From positions 930,001-994,000 of the forward strand of contig CANMJD010000001.1 of the NCBI GenBank assembly GCA_947498155.1: 64,000 nucleotides of DNA, given 5' to 3'. Below the pieces are notes generated by a model, which saw nothing but the letters and a program-made list of their open reading frames with translations, ran no database searches and was not told the DNA's origin. Positions 54,392 through 64,000 of the stretch are shown here, in pieces. Positions within the stretch are counted from its first letter, which is position 1. Each line of letters starts with the position of its first letter. This stretch comes from an uncultured Pseudoruegeria sp. (GTDB taxonomy: Bacteria; Pseudomonadota; Alphaproteobacteria; Rhodobacterales; Rhodobacteraceae). The position numbers and the translations under genes were made by a program.

Positions 54392-56524
54392 TTAGGCGTT
54401 TTTCAATTCAAGGCGACGGCGGTGTAGTACCGGCTCTGTATACCCGGAGGGCTGCTGACGCCCCTTAAACACCAGATCACAGGCGGCTTGAAAAGCGATG
54501 CCGTCAAATTCCGGAGCCATCGGCATATACAGCGGATCAGAGGCGTTTTGCCCATCCACCACGGCTGCCATCTTTTTCATCGCAGCCATCACCTGATCCG
54601 CGCTAACTACCCCGTGGTGTAGCCAGTTTGCCAATGCCTGAGAGCTGATCCGGCAGGTGGCGCGATCTTCCATCAAGCCGACATCATTGATGTCGGGGAC
54701 TTTGGAGCAGCCCACCCCTTGATCGACCCAACGCACCACATATCCCAAAATGCCTTGGGCGTTGTTTTCGATCTCGGCAGTGATTTCCGCGTCCGACCAG
54801 TTCTGGCCTGCGGCCACCGGAATGGTCAAAAGGTCAGACAACGTGCCACGCCGGCCCTGCGCTGCAATTTCATCCTGACGGACCAGCACGTCAACATCGT
54901 GATAATGGGTCGCATGCAACGTTGCCGCCGTGGGGGACGGCACCCAGGCACAGGTCGCACCGGATTGTGGATGGCCGATCTTGGCCTCTAGCATTGCAGC
55001 CATCATATCCGGCATCGCCCACATGCCCTTACCGATCTGCGCTTTGCCTTTCAGCCCGCACAAGAGGCCGATATCGACATTTCGGTCTTCATAAGAAGAG
55101 ATCCAAGGCGTTGATTTCATGTCGCCCTTTTTCAGGAACGGGCCCGCCTCCATGCTGGTGTGGATTTCATCGCCCGTGCGATCCAAAAAGCCGGTATTGA
55201 TAAAGGCAACTCGGTGTTTGGCTGCACGAATACATTCCTTCAAGTTTACCGAAGTGCGGCGTTCTTCATCCATGATACCAAGCTTGACGGTATTCTTCGG
55301 CAAGCCCAGTGCGGCCTCGACACGCGTGAAAATCTCATCGGCAAAAGCGACTTCGTCTGGGCCATGCATCTTGGGTTTAACCACATAAACGGACCCCTCG
55401 ACCGAATTGCGCGCGCCATCGGTTTTTTGAAGATCATGCATCGCGATCAATGTGGTGAACATGGCATCCATGATGCCTTCGCCCACTTCCTGACCGTCCT
55501 TATCCAGAATGGCTGGATTGCTCATCAGATGGCCCACATTGCGCACCAGCATCAGCGCCCGCCCCTTTACGGTGATCTCGCTGCCGTCAGAGGCAGTATA
55601 GGGGCGATCATCTTTCAGGCGTCGGGTAAAAGTCTTGCCGCCCTTGCTGACCTCCTCGGCCAGATCACCTTTCATCAGGCCAAGCCAGTTGCGGTAAGCA
55701 AGGGTCTTATCCTCCCCATCCACAGCCGCGACCGAATCCTCGCAATCCATGATCGCGCTGACGGCTGACTCCAAAACCACGTCCGAGATATGGGCAGGGT
55801 CGGTTTTGCCAATCGGATGGGCTGGATCAACAGAAACCTCGACACCCAAGCCGTTGCTTTTGAACAAATACTGCGCTGTCTCGCCATCCTGATGGGACCC
55901 TGCAAACTGCGATGGATCGGCTAAGGCAGGCGCAAATACACCATTTTCAACCGACAAAGCAGTCACTTCGGACCAGCGCCCTTCGGCCAGTGGAACCGCC
56001 TTATCCAGATGCGCCTTGGCCCAGGCCACAACCCGCGCCCCGCGGGCAGCATCAAACCCACCCTTGGCGGGCAGATCGCCCAGCGCATCGGTGCCGTAGA
56101 GCGCATCATAAAGGCTGCCCCAACGGGCATTTGCAGCGTTCAATGCAAAACGCGCATTCATGATCGGGACAACCAGCTGAGGCCCCGGAAGCTGCGCAAT
56201 CTCGGGGTCGACATTTGTTGTTTCAATCGAAAAATCCGGACCCTCATCCAACAAGTAGCCGATTTCTTTCAGAAAATCACTGTAGGCTGCAGCGTCATGC
56301 GCTTGGCCCCGATGGGCAATGTGCCACTCATCGATCTGTTCTTGCAGCAGGCTACGCTCAGACAGCAACGCCCGGTTTTTTGGGCCTAGCTCGTGGATAA
56401 TCGACGCCAACTCACGCCAAAACGCCCCGACCTCTACGCCGGTATTCGCAATCGCCTCATCTTCCAAAAAGGCCGCAAGACCTGCGTCCACATTCAGTCC
56501 GGCTCTCTCTACGCGTTGGTTCAT
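54392..56524 (-). CDS. glcB: Malate synthase G
   Basis: A 710-residue enzyme that condenses glyoxylate and acetyl-CoA to malate, used when growing on glycolate or C2 compounds. The length is that of isoform G (not the ~530-residue isoform A). Visible motifs include '[27 protein letters not shown]' in pieces, '[14 protein letters not shown]', '[17 protein letters not shown]' and 'GAKMWAMPD'-like '[14 protein letters not shown]'. The start at 56524 (MNQRVERAG) follows AAAGGACAT; the frame to 56587 adds no homology. Confidence 0.96.
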   Translation of the reverse strand: MNQRVERAGLNVDAGLAAFLEDEAIANTGVEVGAFWRELASIIHELGPKNRALLSERSLLQEQIDEWHIAHRGQAHDAAAYSDFLKEIGYLLDEGPDFSIETTNVDPEIAQLPGPQLVVPIMNARFALNAANARWGSLYDALYGTDALGDLPAKGGFDAARGARVVAWAKAHLDKAVPLAEGRWSEVTALSVENGVFAPALADPSQFAGSHQDGETAQYLFKSNGLGVEVSVDPAHPIGKTDPAHISDVVLESAVSAIMDCEDSVAAVDGEDKTLAYRNWLGLMKGDLAEEVSKGGKTFTRRLKDDRPYTASDGSEITVKGRALMLVRNVGHLMSNPAILDKDGQEVGEGIMDAMFTTLIAMHDLQKTDGARNSVEGSVYVVKPKMHGPDEVAFADEIFTRVEAALGLPKNTVKLGIMDEERRTSVNLKECIRAAKHRVAFINTGFLDRTGDEIHTSMEAGPFLKKGDMKSTPWISSYEDRNVDIGLLCGLKGKAQIGKGMWAMPDMMAAMLEAKIGHPQSGATCAWVPSPTAATLHATHYHDVDVLVRQDEIAAQGRRGTLSDLLTIPVAAGQNWSDAEITAEIENNAQGILGYVVRWVDQGVGCSKVPDINDVGLMEDRATCRISSQALANWLHHGVVSADQVMAAMKKMAAVVDGQNASDPLYMPMAPEFDGIAFQAACDLVFKGRQQPSGYTEPVLHRRRLELKNA

Positions 56525-56717
56525 GGGATGTCCTTTCGATGGCGCTGATAGCTTAGCAATAGCCAATTTGTTTCCTATAGTAAACACACTGGTAAAATTT
56601 TCTTACCAATTACGCCATTATTCCGAATACAGTTTCAAATATTTCCGAAAAACCTGCGCCCGCTTGCACCCGCGCGGCAAAGCGCTACACCTAGTGTCAC
56701 AGCGACAGGAGAGCAGA

Positions 56718-59270
56718 ATGAACGACGCCGCACCGCAGACAGTTTACCTCAAAGATTATACCGTCCCGAGCTATCTTGTGGACTCTGTGCACCTGACCTT
56801 TCGCCTTTCTCCCGATGCCACGCGGGTTCTTTCGCGCATTGCGTTTCGTCCCAACCCCGAAAGCCAAACCAGTGAGTTTTTCCTTCATGGTGAACAACTT
56901 AACCTGATCTCTGCAAGGATTGACGGTCAGCCGGTCACCCCGCTGATAAACGACAAAGGGCTGCGTGCAGAGGTACCCGACGCGCCGTTTATCTGGGAAG
57001 CCGAGGTCGAAATCGCCCCTGCAAAGAACACCGCCCTTGAAGGCCTTTATATGTCCGGCGGCATGTATTGCACTCAATGTGAGGCCGAAGGGTTTCGCAA
57101 GATTACCTATTACCCCGACCGCCCCGACGTGATGAGCGTTTTTACTGTGCGCATCGAGGGCGAAGATCCGATCCTGCTATCCAACGGCAACCCCGTTGAC
57201 CAAGGAAGGGGATGGGCCGAATGGCATGATCCATGGCCCAAACCCGCTTATCTCTTTGCGCTGGTTGCGGGAAGTCTGGTCAATCATCCGGACCGCTTTA
57301 CCACGATGAATGGGCGAGAGGTCGAATTGAACATCTGGGTGCGCCACGGCGATGAAGGCAAATGTGCCTTTGGGATGGATGCGCTGAAACGGTCAATGAA
57401 ATGGGATGAGGACGTCTATGGTCGTGAATATGACTTGGACATATTCAACATAGTGGCGGTCGATGACTTCAATATGGGCGCGATGGAGAACAAGGGCTTG
57501 AACATTTTCAACTCTTCCTGCGTTTTGGCCAGCCCCGAGACCTCTACGGATGCGAATTTCGAACGCATCGAAGCGATCATCGCCCATGAGTATTTCCACA
57601 ACTGGACTGGCAATCGGATTACCTGCCGCGATTGGTTCCAGCTGTGTCTGAAAGAAGGGCTGACGGTATTTCGTGACCAGCAGTTCACCGGTGACATGCG
57701 CAGCCACGCCGTGGCGCGGATTGACAACGTGCTTGCCCTGCGCGGACGCCAGTTTCGCGAAGACAACGGCCCGCTGGCCCATCCGGTTCGGCCTGAAAGT
57801 TTTGTCGAAATTAACAATTTCTACACCGCGACGGTCTACGAAAAAGGGGCAGAGCTGATCAGGATGTTGAAAACCCTTGTCGGAGACGACGCCTACAGCA
57901 AGGCGTTGGATCTGTATTTTGACCGCCACGATGGCGATGCCGCCACGATTGAAGACTGGCTAAAGGTGTTTGAAGACAGCACCGGCCGCGATTTGACACA
58001 GTTCAAGCGCTGGTATGAACAGGCAGGCACCCCTCGCCTGAATGTAAAGGAGAGCTTTGAGAACGGCAGCTATACGCTGGAATTCACGCAGCAAACCCCT
58101 GCAACCCCCGGGCAAGATATGAAAGACGCGCGTGTCATACCGATTGCGGTGGGCTTACTGGGTGCTGATGGGGCCGAAATCCAACCCACCCGCGTGTTGG
58201 AAATGACAAAAGCCACGCAGCGTTTCACCTTTGAGGGGCTGGCGGAAAAACCTGTGCCCTCTATCCTGCGTGGCTTCTCTGCGCCGGTAATCCTGAACCG
58301 CGACAGCGACAATGCAGAGCGCGCTTTTTTGTTGGCCCATGACACCGACCCGTTCAACAAATGGGAGGCCGGGCGCGCCTTGGCCAAAGATGTGCTGCTG
58401 CGCATGGTTCAAGAGGATGCCCCTGCGGACCCGGCTTACCTGCAAGCCTTGGCCAAAGTTGCCGGTGATGACAGTCTGGATCCGGCATTTCGGGCCCTTG
58501 CGCTGCGCCAACCGGGACAGGACGACATCGCGCAATCGCTGTTTGATGCAGGTGCGACACCCGATCCGATGCGCATCTATCGCGCCTGTGAAACGCTGAC
58601 CCAAGCTCGCGCCGAATATCTTCAGGATTTGCTGCCAAAACTATATGCTGCCATGCACGTGGCAGGGCCTTATCAGCCTGATGCAAAAGCCGCTGGTAAA
58701 CGCGCCTTACAGGGCACGGTTTTGGGCCTGCTCTCGCGTCTTGATTCTGGCGATGCCGCGCGTGCGCAGTTTGACAGCGCGGATAATATGACACAGCAAT
58801 TGGGCGCTTTGTCTTGCCTGCTGACAATCGAACGCGGCGCGGCGCAAGCCAAGACCTTTTATGCGCAATGGCAGGCGGACCGTTTGGTCATCGATAAATG
58901 GTTCTCTCTGCAGGTTAGTTGTGCAGCGCCGCAACAGGCTGTTGAAATTGCCAAGGAGCTAGTCGAACACCCTGATTTTGATTGGAAAAACCCAAACCGG
59001 TTCCGTGCGACACTGGGCGGGTTGGCGATGAATACCGCCGGCTTCCATCGCGCGGACGGCGCAGGATATGCGCTCTTGGCGGATTGGCTGATCAAACTTG
59101 ATCCGGTCAACCCGCAAACCACCGCCCGTATGAGCACCGCATTTGAAACATGGCGGCGGTACAGCGCTGACCGCCAGGATTTGATGCGCACCCAATTGAT
59201 CCGCATCCGTGACACCAAAGGGCTGAGTGGCGACACCAGTGAAATGGTAACACGTATTTTGGAGGGATAA
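56718..59270 (+). CDS. pepN: Aminopeptidase N
   Basis: An 850-residue M1 zinc aminopeptidase that removes N-terminal residues from peptides in the cytoplasm. The exopeptidase motif is 'GAMENKG' (G254-E257) and the zinc site 'HEYFHNWTGNRITCRDWFQLCLKE' gives H290, H294 and E313 (HEXXH-18-E), with catalytic E291. The C-terminal helical domain is complete. The start at 56718 (MNDAAPQTVYLKDY) follows AGGAGA; the open frame extends further upstream but lies antisense to glcB. It is divergent from glcB. Confidence 0.96.
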   Translation: MNDAAPQTVYLKDYTVPSYLVDSVHLTFRLSPDATRVLSRIAFRPNPESQTSEFFLHGEQLNLISARIDGQPVTPLINDKGLRAEVPDAPFIWEAEVEIAPAKNTALEGLYMSGGMYCTQCEAEGFRKITYYPDRPDVMSVFTVRIEGEDPILLSNGNPVDQGRGWAEWHDPWPKPAYLFALVAGSLVNHPDRFTTMNGREVELNIWVRHGDEGKCAFGMDALKRSMKWDEDVYGREYDLDIFNIVAVDDFNMGAMENKGLNIFNSSCVLASPETSTDANFERIEAIIAHEYFHNWTGNRITCRDWFQLCLKEGLTVFRDQQFTGDMRSHAVARIDNVLALRGRQFREDNGPLAHPVRPESFVEINNFYTATVYEKGAELIRMLKTLVGDDAYSKALDLYFDRHDGDAATIEDWLKVFEDSTGRDLTQFKRWYEQAGTPRLNVKESFENGSYTLEFTQQTPATPGQDMKDARVIPIAVGLLGADGAEIQPTRVLEMTKATQRFTFEGLAEKPVPSILRGFSAPVILNRDSDNAERAFLLAHDTDPFNKWEAGRALAKDVLLRMVQEDAPADPAYLQALAKVAGDDSLDPAFRALALRQPGQDDIAQSLFDAGATPDPMRIYRACETLTQARAEYLQDLLPKLYAAMHVAGPYQPDAKAAGKRALQGTVLGLLSRLDSGDAARAQFDSADNMTQQLGALSCLLTIERGAAQAKTFYAQWQADRLVIDKWFSLQVSCAAPQQAVEIAKELVEHPDFDWKNPNRFRATLGGLAMNTAGFHRADGAGYALLADWLIKLDPVNPQTTARMSTAFETWRRYSADRQDLMRTQLIRIRDTKGLSGDTSEMVTRILEG

Positions 59271-59273
59271 GTC

Positions 59274-60023
59274 ATGACACGACCCACAATGTTGATCACC
59301 GGCGCCTCTTCGGGCATCGGAGCGGCGCTGGCGGTTCTGGCTGCCGAGGCGGGTTGGAACATCGGTATCAATTACCGCAGTGACAAACAAGGCGCTGAAA
59401 ACGTGGCCGAAAAGGTGCGCAACGCAGGGGGCGAAGCTGTCCTGTTGCAAGCAGATGTCGCCGACCCGCACCAAGTTGAACGCTTGTTCAGTGACTGTAT
59501 CGCCGCCCTCGGGCCGATCACGGCTTTGATCAACAACGCGGGCATCACCGCCCCGGGGATGCGGGTCGAGGAAATGTCGGTAGAACGTCTGCAGACTATC
59601 TTTCAGATCAACACGCTGGGAAGCATTTACTGCGCCCAAAGTGCTGTGCGCCATATGGCCAAACGCTATGGCGGCGCAGGCGGGGCGATTGTGAATGTCT
59701 CGTCTGTTGCTGCAAAGCTCGGCTCTCCCGGGGAATATGCGGATTATGCCGCCTCAAAGGCTGCGATTGATGCGCTAACCCTTGGGCTTGCTTTAGAAAA
59801 TGCAGAAGAGGGTATCCGCGTTAACGCCGTGCGGCCCGGAATCACCGATACGCCGATCCATGCCAGAGGCGGCGCACCGGGGCGCGCGGAACGTCTAAAG
59901 GACCGCATCCCGATGAAACGCGCGGGCCAACCCGAAGAAATCGCTGAAGCGATCCTGTGGCTTGCCTCGCCCAAGGCGAGCTATGCGACCGGCACCTTTA
60001 TTGATGTGACGGGCGGTCGTTAG
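59274..60023 (+). CDS. SDR family oxidoreductase
   Basis: A 249-residue classical short-chain dehydrogenase/reductase. Cofactor motif 'TGASSGIG' (G10, G14, G16), 'NNAG' (87-90), active-site serine in 'NVSS' (143-144) and the Y158-x-x-x-K162 pair ('YAASK'). It ends in 'ATGTFIDVTGGR', typical of FabG-like enzymes. The substrate is unknown. It starts three bases after pepN and is followed two bases later by a small membrane protein gene. Confidence 0.93.
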   Translation: MTRPTMLITGASSGIGAALAVLAAEAGWNIGINYRSDKQGAENVAEKVRNAGGEAVLLQADVADPHQVERLFSDCIAALGPITALINNAGITAPGMRVEEMSVERLQTIFQINTLGSIYCAQSAVRHMAKRYGGAGGAIVNVSSVAAKLGSPGEYADYAASKAAIDALTLGLALENAEEGIRVNAVRPGITDTPIHARGGAPGRAERLKDRIPMKRAGQPEEIAEAILWLASPKASYATGTFIDVTGGR

Positions 60024-60025
60024 GA

Positions 60026-60451
60026 ATGACGCCGCTCAGCTTCAGCACCTCGGGGAAAAACACAAAGAACTATGTCGCGCTGGCGGGTTTGGTACTGGCG
60101 TTTGTTCTGCTTGTTTTGTTGGGGGCCAACATCTGGTTTCTGCTGATTGTGCAAGGTCTTGGCGGTCTGATGGTATGGGAAATCCTGACCGACCGACCGG
60201 CATCTTTTCATCTGGATGATGTCGCGATTGCGTGGCGCGCAGGAAAGCAGGACATCCGTATTCTGCTGCGCGACATTGACGTGGTGCGGGTGTCCAAGAA
60301 GTTGGATTTTTCACACTCAGTGAGTGTTTTTACTAAGGACGGCAAACGCTACAGCATCCCATGGGAATGTTTGCCCGAGGTCGAGGCGTTGCAGGCGCAC
60401 TTAAGAGAGACCGGTGTCACGATCAAAAAGTCGCTCTTTTCTTTCGGGTAA
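60026..60451 (+). CDS. Small two-helix membrane protein, unknown function
   Basis: A 141-residue protein with two adjacent N-terminal membrane segments ('YVALAGLVLAFVLLVLLGAN' and 'IWFLLIVQGLGGLMVWEIL'), then a ~90-residue cytoplasmic part rich in beta-strand-like sequence ('DVAIAWRAGKQDIRILLRDI', 'HSVSVFTKDGKRYSIPWECL') that resembles a small PH-like fold. No named domain is recognised. It follows the SDR gene after two bases and likely shares its transcript. Confidence 0.7.
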   Translation: MTPLSFSTSGKNTKNYVALAGLVLAFVLLVLLGANIWFLLIVQGLGGLMVWEILTDRPASFHLDDVAIAWRAGKQDIRILLRDIDVVRVSKKLDFSHSVSVFTKDGKRYSIPWECLPEVEALQAHLRETGVTIKKSLFSFG

Positions 60452-60496
60452 TCCCGTTGTCACAAATCCGTTGCGGCAACTTGCTTTGTTGCCAGC

Positions 60497-61381
60497 ATGA
60501 AGGATCGAATCGACCCCCTGATCGAGGAACGCGCCCCTTGGCTCTTTGCCAAGACACCGGCCGCGCATGCTGCCCGCCCTATTTTACATCGGCTTTTGGG
60601 GTATCAGCAGACTGTAAATCTGGGGTCACAATTGCAGGATTTACCCGCCACAGTCATCATGGACCGCATGGCAGCGCTTTTAGCGCGGGATGTCATGGTA
60701 ACGGGTCTGCAAAACCTGCCGCAAAACGGCTCAGCACTTGTGGTCTGCAACCATCCTACCGGTATCGCGGATGGCATCATGATCTGGCACGCGCTGGCGC
60801 GCAAACGTCCCGATCTTTTCTTTTTTGCAAATCACGACATTCTGCGGGTATTGCCGCAAATGGCCCGCATCATCGCGCCTGTGGAATGGCAAGCACATAA
60901 ACGCTCCCATGCTAAGACCCGCGCCACGATGCAGTATATGCGCGCAGCGGTGGCCGAGAACCGTTTGGGGGTGATTTTCCCATCTGGTCGACTGGCCAAA
61001 CGGCGGGGATTGGGCCTGCATGAACGCCCTTGGATGGGGTCTGCGGCGATGATGGCGCGCAAATTCGATCTGCCGGTCATTCCGATCAACATCGCGGCGC
61101 GCAATTCGGCGTTGTTCTACCTGTTTGATCTGCTGCACCCAAGCCTGCGCGACATTACGCTGTTTCATGAGACGCTGAATAAGGACCGCCAGCCCTTTCG
61201 CATCACCGTCGGTGCCCCCATTCCCGCTGGCTCCCTACCGCTTCAGGCTGCCGAAGGCATAGAAATGCTGCGCCTTAAAACTCTTGCGCTTGGCGGACAA
61301 CATGCACCTGCGGTGTCGCTGGTGGACAGCACGCGCAAACCGCGCTGGATCAAACCCGCCGCGCTTTTGCCGAGCCGGTAG
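60497..61381 (+). CDS. Lysophospholipid acyltransferase family protein
   Basis: A 294-residue acyltransferase of the PlsC/LPLAT family. The HX4D-type active site is 'VCNHPTGIADGIMIW' (H of 'NHPTG', D five residues on), and 'GVIFPSGRLAKRRG' is the second acceptor/phosphate motif. Such enzymes acylate glycerophospholipids or other lipids; the acyl acceptor is unknown. Its stop codon abuts the stop of the convergent transglycosylase gene with no gap. Confidence 0.86.
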   Translation: MKDRIDPLIEERAPWLFAKTPAAHAARPILHRLLGYQQTVNLGSQLQDLPATVIMDRMAALLARDVMVTGLQNLPQNGSALVVCNHPTGIADGIMIWHALARKRPDLFFFANHDILRVLPQMARIIAPVEWQAHKRSHAKTRATMQYMRAAVAENRLGVIFPSGRLAKRRGLGLHERPWMGSAAMMARKFDLPVIPINIAARNSALFYLFDLLHPSLRDITLFHETLNKDRQPFRITVGAPIPAGSLPLQAAEGIEMLRLKTLALGGQHAPAVSLVDSTRKPRWIKPAALLPSR

Positions 61382-61999
61382 TTACTTAACGCAATAAGAC
61401 TGGCGCGCGGTCCATGCCGCCATTTCGGCACGTTTCCCTGATTTTCGAAACGGCGCCCAATCACGGGCCATGCCTTTCCACGGGGAGCCAGTGCTGGTGA
61501 CCACACCGCCTGACGGTACGCGCGCCTCCATGATCTTAACCGCACAGGCCAAATTCTTACGTCCGACAAAAAGCTCGCTGCGCGTCAGTCCGCAGCCATA
61601 GAAATTCGCCGACATCGGCGCAATCTGAGTCAACCCCAACCAACGCCCGCCGCCGCCAGAGGCTTTTGGGTTCCATGTGCTTTCATGTTTAGCGAGGGCC
61701 GAGAGCAATCCAGCCCAGAACTCCGCCCGCTGATCGATATCGGCCTCATTATAAGCCGGACACCATGTGTCGGCGTCCCGCAAATCCATCGCCAGTACTT
61801 TTTGGCCATCCTCTTTCAGCGCGGCAATGGCGGCCGTCGTCCAGACATCACTTTCGGGGCGGAAATCCCAGCGCATTACCGGCAGATCTTCTTCTGCTTC
61901 TGCTGCCTTTGCCTCTTTTGTGGCCTCATCCGAGCAGCCCATCATCAAGGTGAGCACCGTACAAAACAGGACAAGTGGTTTACAGGGAAAGGGGCGCAT
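61382..61999 (-). CDS. Lytic-transglycosylase-like lipoprotein
   Basis: A 205-residue protein with a lipoprotein signal ('LVLFCTVLTLMMGCSDE', lipobox around MGC) and a soluble SLT-type domain. The catalytic glutamate is in 'LAKHESTWNPKASGGGG', followed by 'WLGLTQIAPMSANFYGCGL', the usual Gly-Leu-x-Gln-Ile pattern. Two further cysteines ('ACAVKIM', 'SYCVK') may form a disulfide. Likely trims peptidoglycan in the periplasm. The start at 61999 (MRPFPCK) lies behind GGAG; a frame to 62020 is less likely. Confidence 0.82.
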   Translation of the reverse strand: MRPFPCKPLVLFCTVLTLMMGCSDEATKEAKAAEAEEDLPVMRWDFRPESDVWTTAAIAALKEDGQKVLAMDLRDADTWCPAYNEADIDQRAEFWAGLLSALAKHESTWNPKASGGGGRWLGLTQIAPMSANFYGCGLTRSELFVGRKNLACAVKIMEARVPSGGVVTSTGSPWKGMARDWAPFRKSGKRAEMAAWTARQSYCVK

Positions 62000-62212
62000 C
62001 TGAAATCTCCGGCAATTCAATTCGACAAGAATGACAGAAACAGGCTCAGCAAGGCAATCCCTTCGCCTGCCTTCGGCTATTCTATGCCAGCATCGCAGAG
62101 GAAGCTGCCCGGTTCTATTGCATAGGTCAAATCCACAATAGAGCCGCTCAAAGACTTGCCCCTCTTGCCGCCCTGCCCTAGAAGCAATGCGATCAGAGAC
62201 AGGACGTTACAG

Positions 62213-63724
62213 ATGCTCGACCTCACCTATACAGCCCCGACCCCGAAAGTGATCGCAGGCGCCAAAGAAGACTGGGAACTTGTCATCGGCATGGAAATCC
62301 ATGCGCAGGTTTCTTCGAACGCCAAGTTGTTTTCCGGCGCGTCGACCACATTTGGCGCGGAGCCGAATTCCAACGTGGCCTTTGTGGATGCCGCTATGCC
62401 CGGCATGTTGCCGGTAATCAACGAATACTGCGTTGAACAGGCGGTGCGTACCGGTTTGGGTCTGAAGGCCGACATCAATCTGTTTTCGGCCTTTGACCGG
62501 AAAAACTATTTCTATCCTGACCTGCCACAGGGCTATCAGATTTCGCAGCTGTATCACCCCATCGTGGGCGAAGGCGAAGTCTTGGTCGATATGGAACCCG
62601 GTGTCGCCCGTCTGGTGCGCATTGAGCGGATCCACCTTGAACAGGACGCCGGTAAATCGATCCACGATATGGATCCGAACATGTCTTTTGTGGATTTGAA
62701 CCGCACCGGCGTTGCCTTGATGGAAATCGTCAGCCGTCCCGACATTCGCGGCCCCGAAGAAGCCGCCGCTTTTGTCGTGAAACTGCGCCAGATCCTACGC
62801 TATCTGGGAACCTGTGATGGCAACATGCAAAACGGCAACATGCGGGCGGATGTGAACGTATCGGTCTGCCGTCCGGGCCAGTATGAGAAATATCAGGAAA
62901 CGCAGGATTTCGGCCATCTGGGCACGCGCTGCGAGATCAAGAACATGAACTCCATGCGCTTTATCCAGCAGGCAATCGATTATGAAGCCAAGCGCCAGAT
63001 TGCGATTCTGGAAGATGGCGGCACCATCGATCAGGAAACCCGTCTTTATGACGCGGATAAGGGCGAAACCCGCTCCATGCGCTCCAAGGAAGAGGCGCAT
63101 GACTATCGCTATTTCCCCTGCCCCGACCTGATGCCACTTGAGATCGAGCAAGGTTGGGTCGATGACATTGCCAAAACCCTGCCCGAACTACCTGACGCAA
63201 AGAAAACCCGCTTTGTGAGTGATTTCGGCCTGTCCGAATATGATGCATCGGTGCTGACGGCTGAAACCGAAGCCGCTGATTTCTTTGAAAAAGTCGCGGC
63301 AGGCAATGACGGAAAACTGGCTGCCAACTGGGTGATCAACGAATTGTTCGGCCGCCTGAAGAAAGACGATACAGACATCACTGATAGCCCGGTTTCTCCG
63401 GAACAGCTTGGGGGCGTGATCAAGCTGATCACCAAGGGTGACATTTCCGGTAAAATCGCCAAGGAACTGTTCGAGATCGTCTATACCGAAGGCGGTGATC
63501 CCGCCGAGATCGTTGAACAGCGCGGCATGAAGCAAGTGACCGACACCGGTGCGATCGAGGCCGCCGTGGATGAAATAATCGCGGCCAACCCGGCACAGGT
63601 CGAAAAAGCCAAACAGAACCCGAAACTGGCAGGCTGGTTTGTAGGACAGGTGATGAAGGCGACCGGCGGCAAGGCCAACCCGAAAGCGGTCAACGAGATC
63701 GTCGCAAAAAAGCTGGCAGAATAA
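62213..63724 (+). CDS. gatB: Aspartyl/glutamyl-tRNA amidotransferase subunit B
   Basis: A 503-residue subunit of the GatCAB complex, which converts misacylated Glu-tRNA(Gln) and Asp-tRNA(Asn) to the amidated forms. Hallmarks: '[20 protein letters not shown]', '[18 protein letters not shown]', '[14 protein letters not shown]' and '[16 protein letters not shown]'; the C-terminal YqeY-like domain binds tRNA. The start at 62213 ([13 protein letters not shown]) gives the family length; an in-frame extension to 62156 has no support. GatA and GatC are not in this window. Confidence 0.96.
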   Translation: MLDLTYTAPTPKVIAGAKEDWELVIGMEIHAQVSSNAKLFSGASTTFGAEPNSNVAFVDAAMPGMLPVINEYCVEQAVRTGLGLKADINLFSAFDRKNYFYPDLPQGYQISQLYHPIVGEGEVLVDMEPGVARLVRIERIHLEQDAGKSIHDMDPNMSFVDLNRTGVALMEIVSRPDIRGPEEAAAFVVKLRQILRYLGTCDGNMQNGNMRADVNVSVCRPGQYEKYQETQDFGHLGTRCEIKNMNSMRFIQQAIDYEAKRQIAILEDGGTIDQETRLYDADKGETRSMRSKEEAHDYRYFPCPDLMPLEIEQGWVDDIAKTLPELPDAKKTRFVSDFGLSEYDASVLTAETEAADFFEKVAAGNDGKLAANWVINELFGRLKKDDTDITDSPVSPEQLGGVIKLITKGDISGKIAKELFEIVYTEGGDPAEIVEQRGMKQVTDTGAIEAAVDEIIAANPAQVEKAKQNPKLAGWFVGQVMKATGGKANPKAVNEIVAKKLAE

Positions 63725-63747
63725 CCCCTACGGGTTTGCATAGTCTG

Positions 63748-63782
63748 AAAACCCCGGCCACTCGGTCGGGGTTTTCTTTTTT
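63748..63782 (+). terminator. Intrinsic terminator of gatB
   Basis: AAAACCCCGGCC (63748-63759) pairs with GGTCGGGGTTTT (63764-63775, one G-U) around an ACTC loop, followed by CTTTTTT. It starts 23 bases after the gatB stop. The A-run on its left could also end minus-strand transcripts from the DUF805 gene. Confidence 0.88.
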
Positions 63783-63798
63783 GATGAGGACCGAAAAC

Positions 63799-64000
63799 CT
63801 AAAGCGGCGTTGGCGCTCCGAAACGGTTTTCGCCTTCTTCTCCGGCTTGAATATAAAAGTACAAAAGAACCAAAGCCCCAATGATCGGAATCAGCGGCAA
63901 CAACAGCCACCACGCCGATTTATCCAGATCATGCAAGCGCCGTGCACCAACGGCTAGATTCGGGAGCAGAAGCGCCAGAGTTACAAGAACCGAAATCGGT
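63799..64000 (-). CDS. DUF805 family membrane protein, C-terminal part
   Basis: Sixty-six codons are visible on the minus strand, ending at TAG (63801-63799); the 5' end lies beyond the window. The fragment reads 'NLAVGARRLHDLDKSAWWLL', then a second hydrophobic helix and a short tail 'GEEGENRFGAPTPL'. The ARRLHDLDKS-WW pattern between two membrane segments is the signature of DUF805 proteins, small inner-membrane proteins of unknown function. Confidence 0.82.
   Translation of the reverse strand, partial: PISVLVTLALLLPNLAVGARRLHDLDKSAWWLLLPLIPIIGALVLLYFYIQAGEEGENRFGAPTPL

Overview
The window looks like a chromosomal segment of an alphaproteobacterium of the Rhodobacterales, roseobacter group. 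This rests on high-GC coding sequence, a long nuo cluster interleaved with small accessory ORFs (including a DUF5337-type protein), an NuoE with a helix-hairpin-helix C-terminal extension, a DUF3422 protein, a Hint-domain protein, a 672-residue NuoG of the Paracoccus/mitochondrial type, and intergenic repeats with a TAAATATCCC core. No rRNA, tRNA, CRISPR array, prophage or insertion sequence was recognised. Most of the window is core metabolism.

Layout. 1-4440 (+): the 3' end of a Hint-domain gene, an isoprenylcysteine-methyltransferase-like membrane protein, prfC, and a DEAD-box RNA helicase behind a long leader. 4603-28297 (mostly -): all fourteen complex I genes in the order nuoABCDEFGHIJKLMN, followed without a visible terminator by birA, coaX and rnj. 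The cluster is interrupted after nuoB by an oppositely oriented glycosyltransferase-like gene and a terminator. From nuoC to nuoJ it carries a sulfotransferase, a four-helix membrane protein, a membrane-anchored helix-hairpin-helix protein, a DUF5337 protein, a DUF3291 protein, two small lipoproteins, a possible 23-codon micro-ORF and two carboxymuconolactone-decarboxylase-fold proteins. Many of these are coupled by 1-4 base start/stop overlaps. 28474-30411 (-): a DegT-type aminotransferase and a phosphoglycolate-phosphatase-like HAD enzyme. 30542-34403 (+): glmU, glmS and an AlkD-like protein. 34400-36509 (-): an acyl-CoA synthetase and a lipoprotein. 36609-37613 (+): moaA.

37729-45957 holds a divergent peptide-type ABC transporter locus. 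An M20 amidohydrolase, an ArgE-like deacetylase and a double ATPase lie on the minus strand; the binding protein and two permeases lie on the plus strand. This suggests uptake followed by deacylation of N-acylated amino acids or peptides. 46042-49158 holds a DUF3422 protein, a broken FkbM-type methyltransferase and a membrane-anchored pentapeptide-repeat protein. 49221-56524 (-) holds pntB/pntA, a second ICMT-like protein, a class-I-amidotransferase-type hydrolase, a GlcG/HbpS protein and malate synthase G. 56718-64000 holds pepN, an SDR, a small membrane protein, a lysophospholipid acyltransferase, a lytic-transglycosylase-like lipoprotein, gatB and the 3' end of a DUF805 gene.

The most unusual part is the nuo region. 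Complex I genes, pntAB, a cofactor kinase (coaX), a biotin ligase and RNase J lie close together, and the nuo genes are threaded with uncharacterised small proteins that are candidates for lineage-specific complex I subunits or assembly factors. A sulfotransferase and a glycosyltransferase-like gene, which have no obvious link to respiration, have been inserted into the same cluster.
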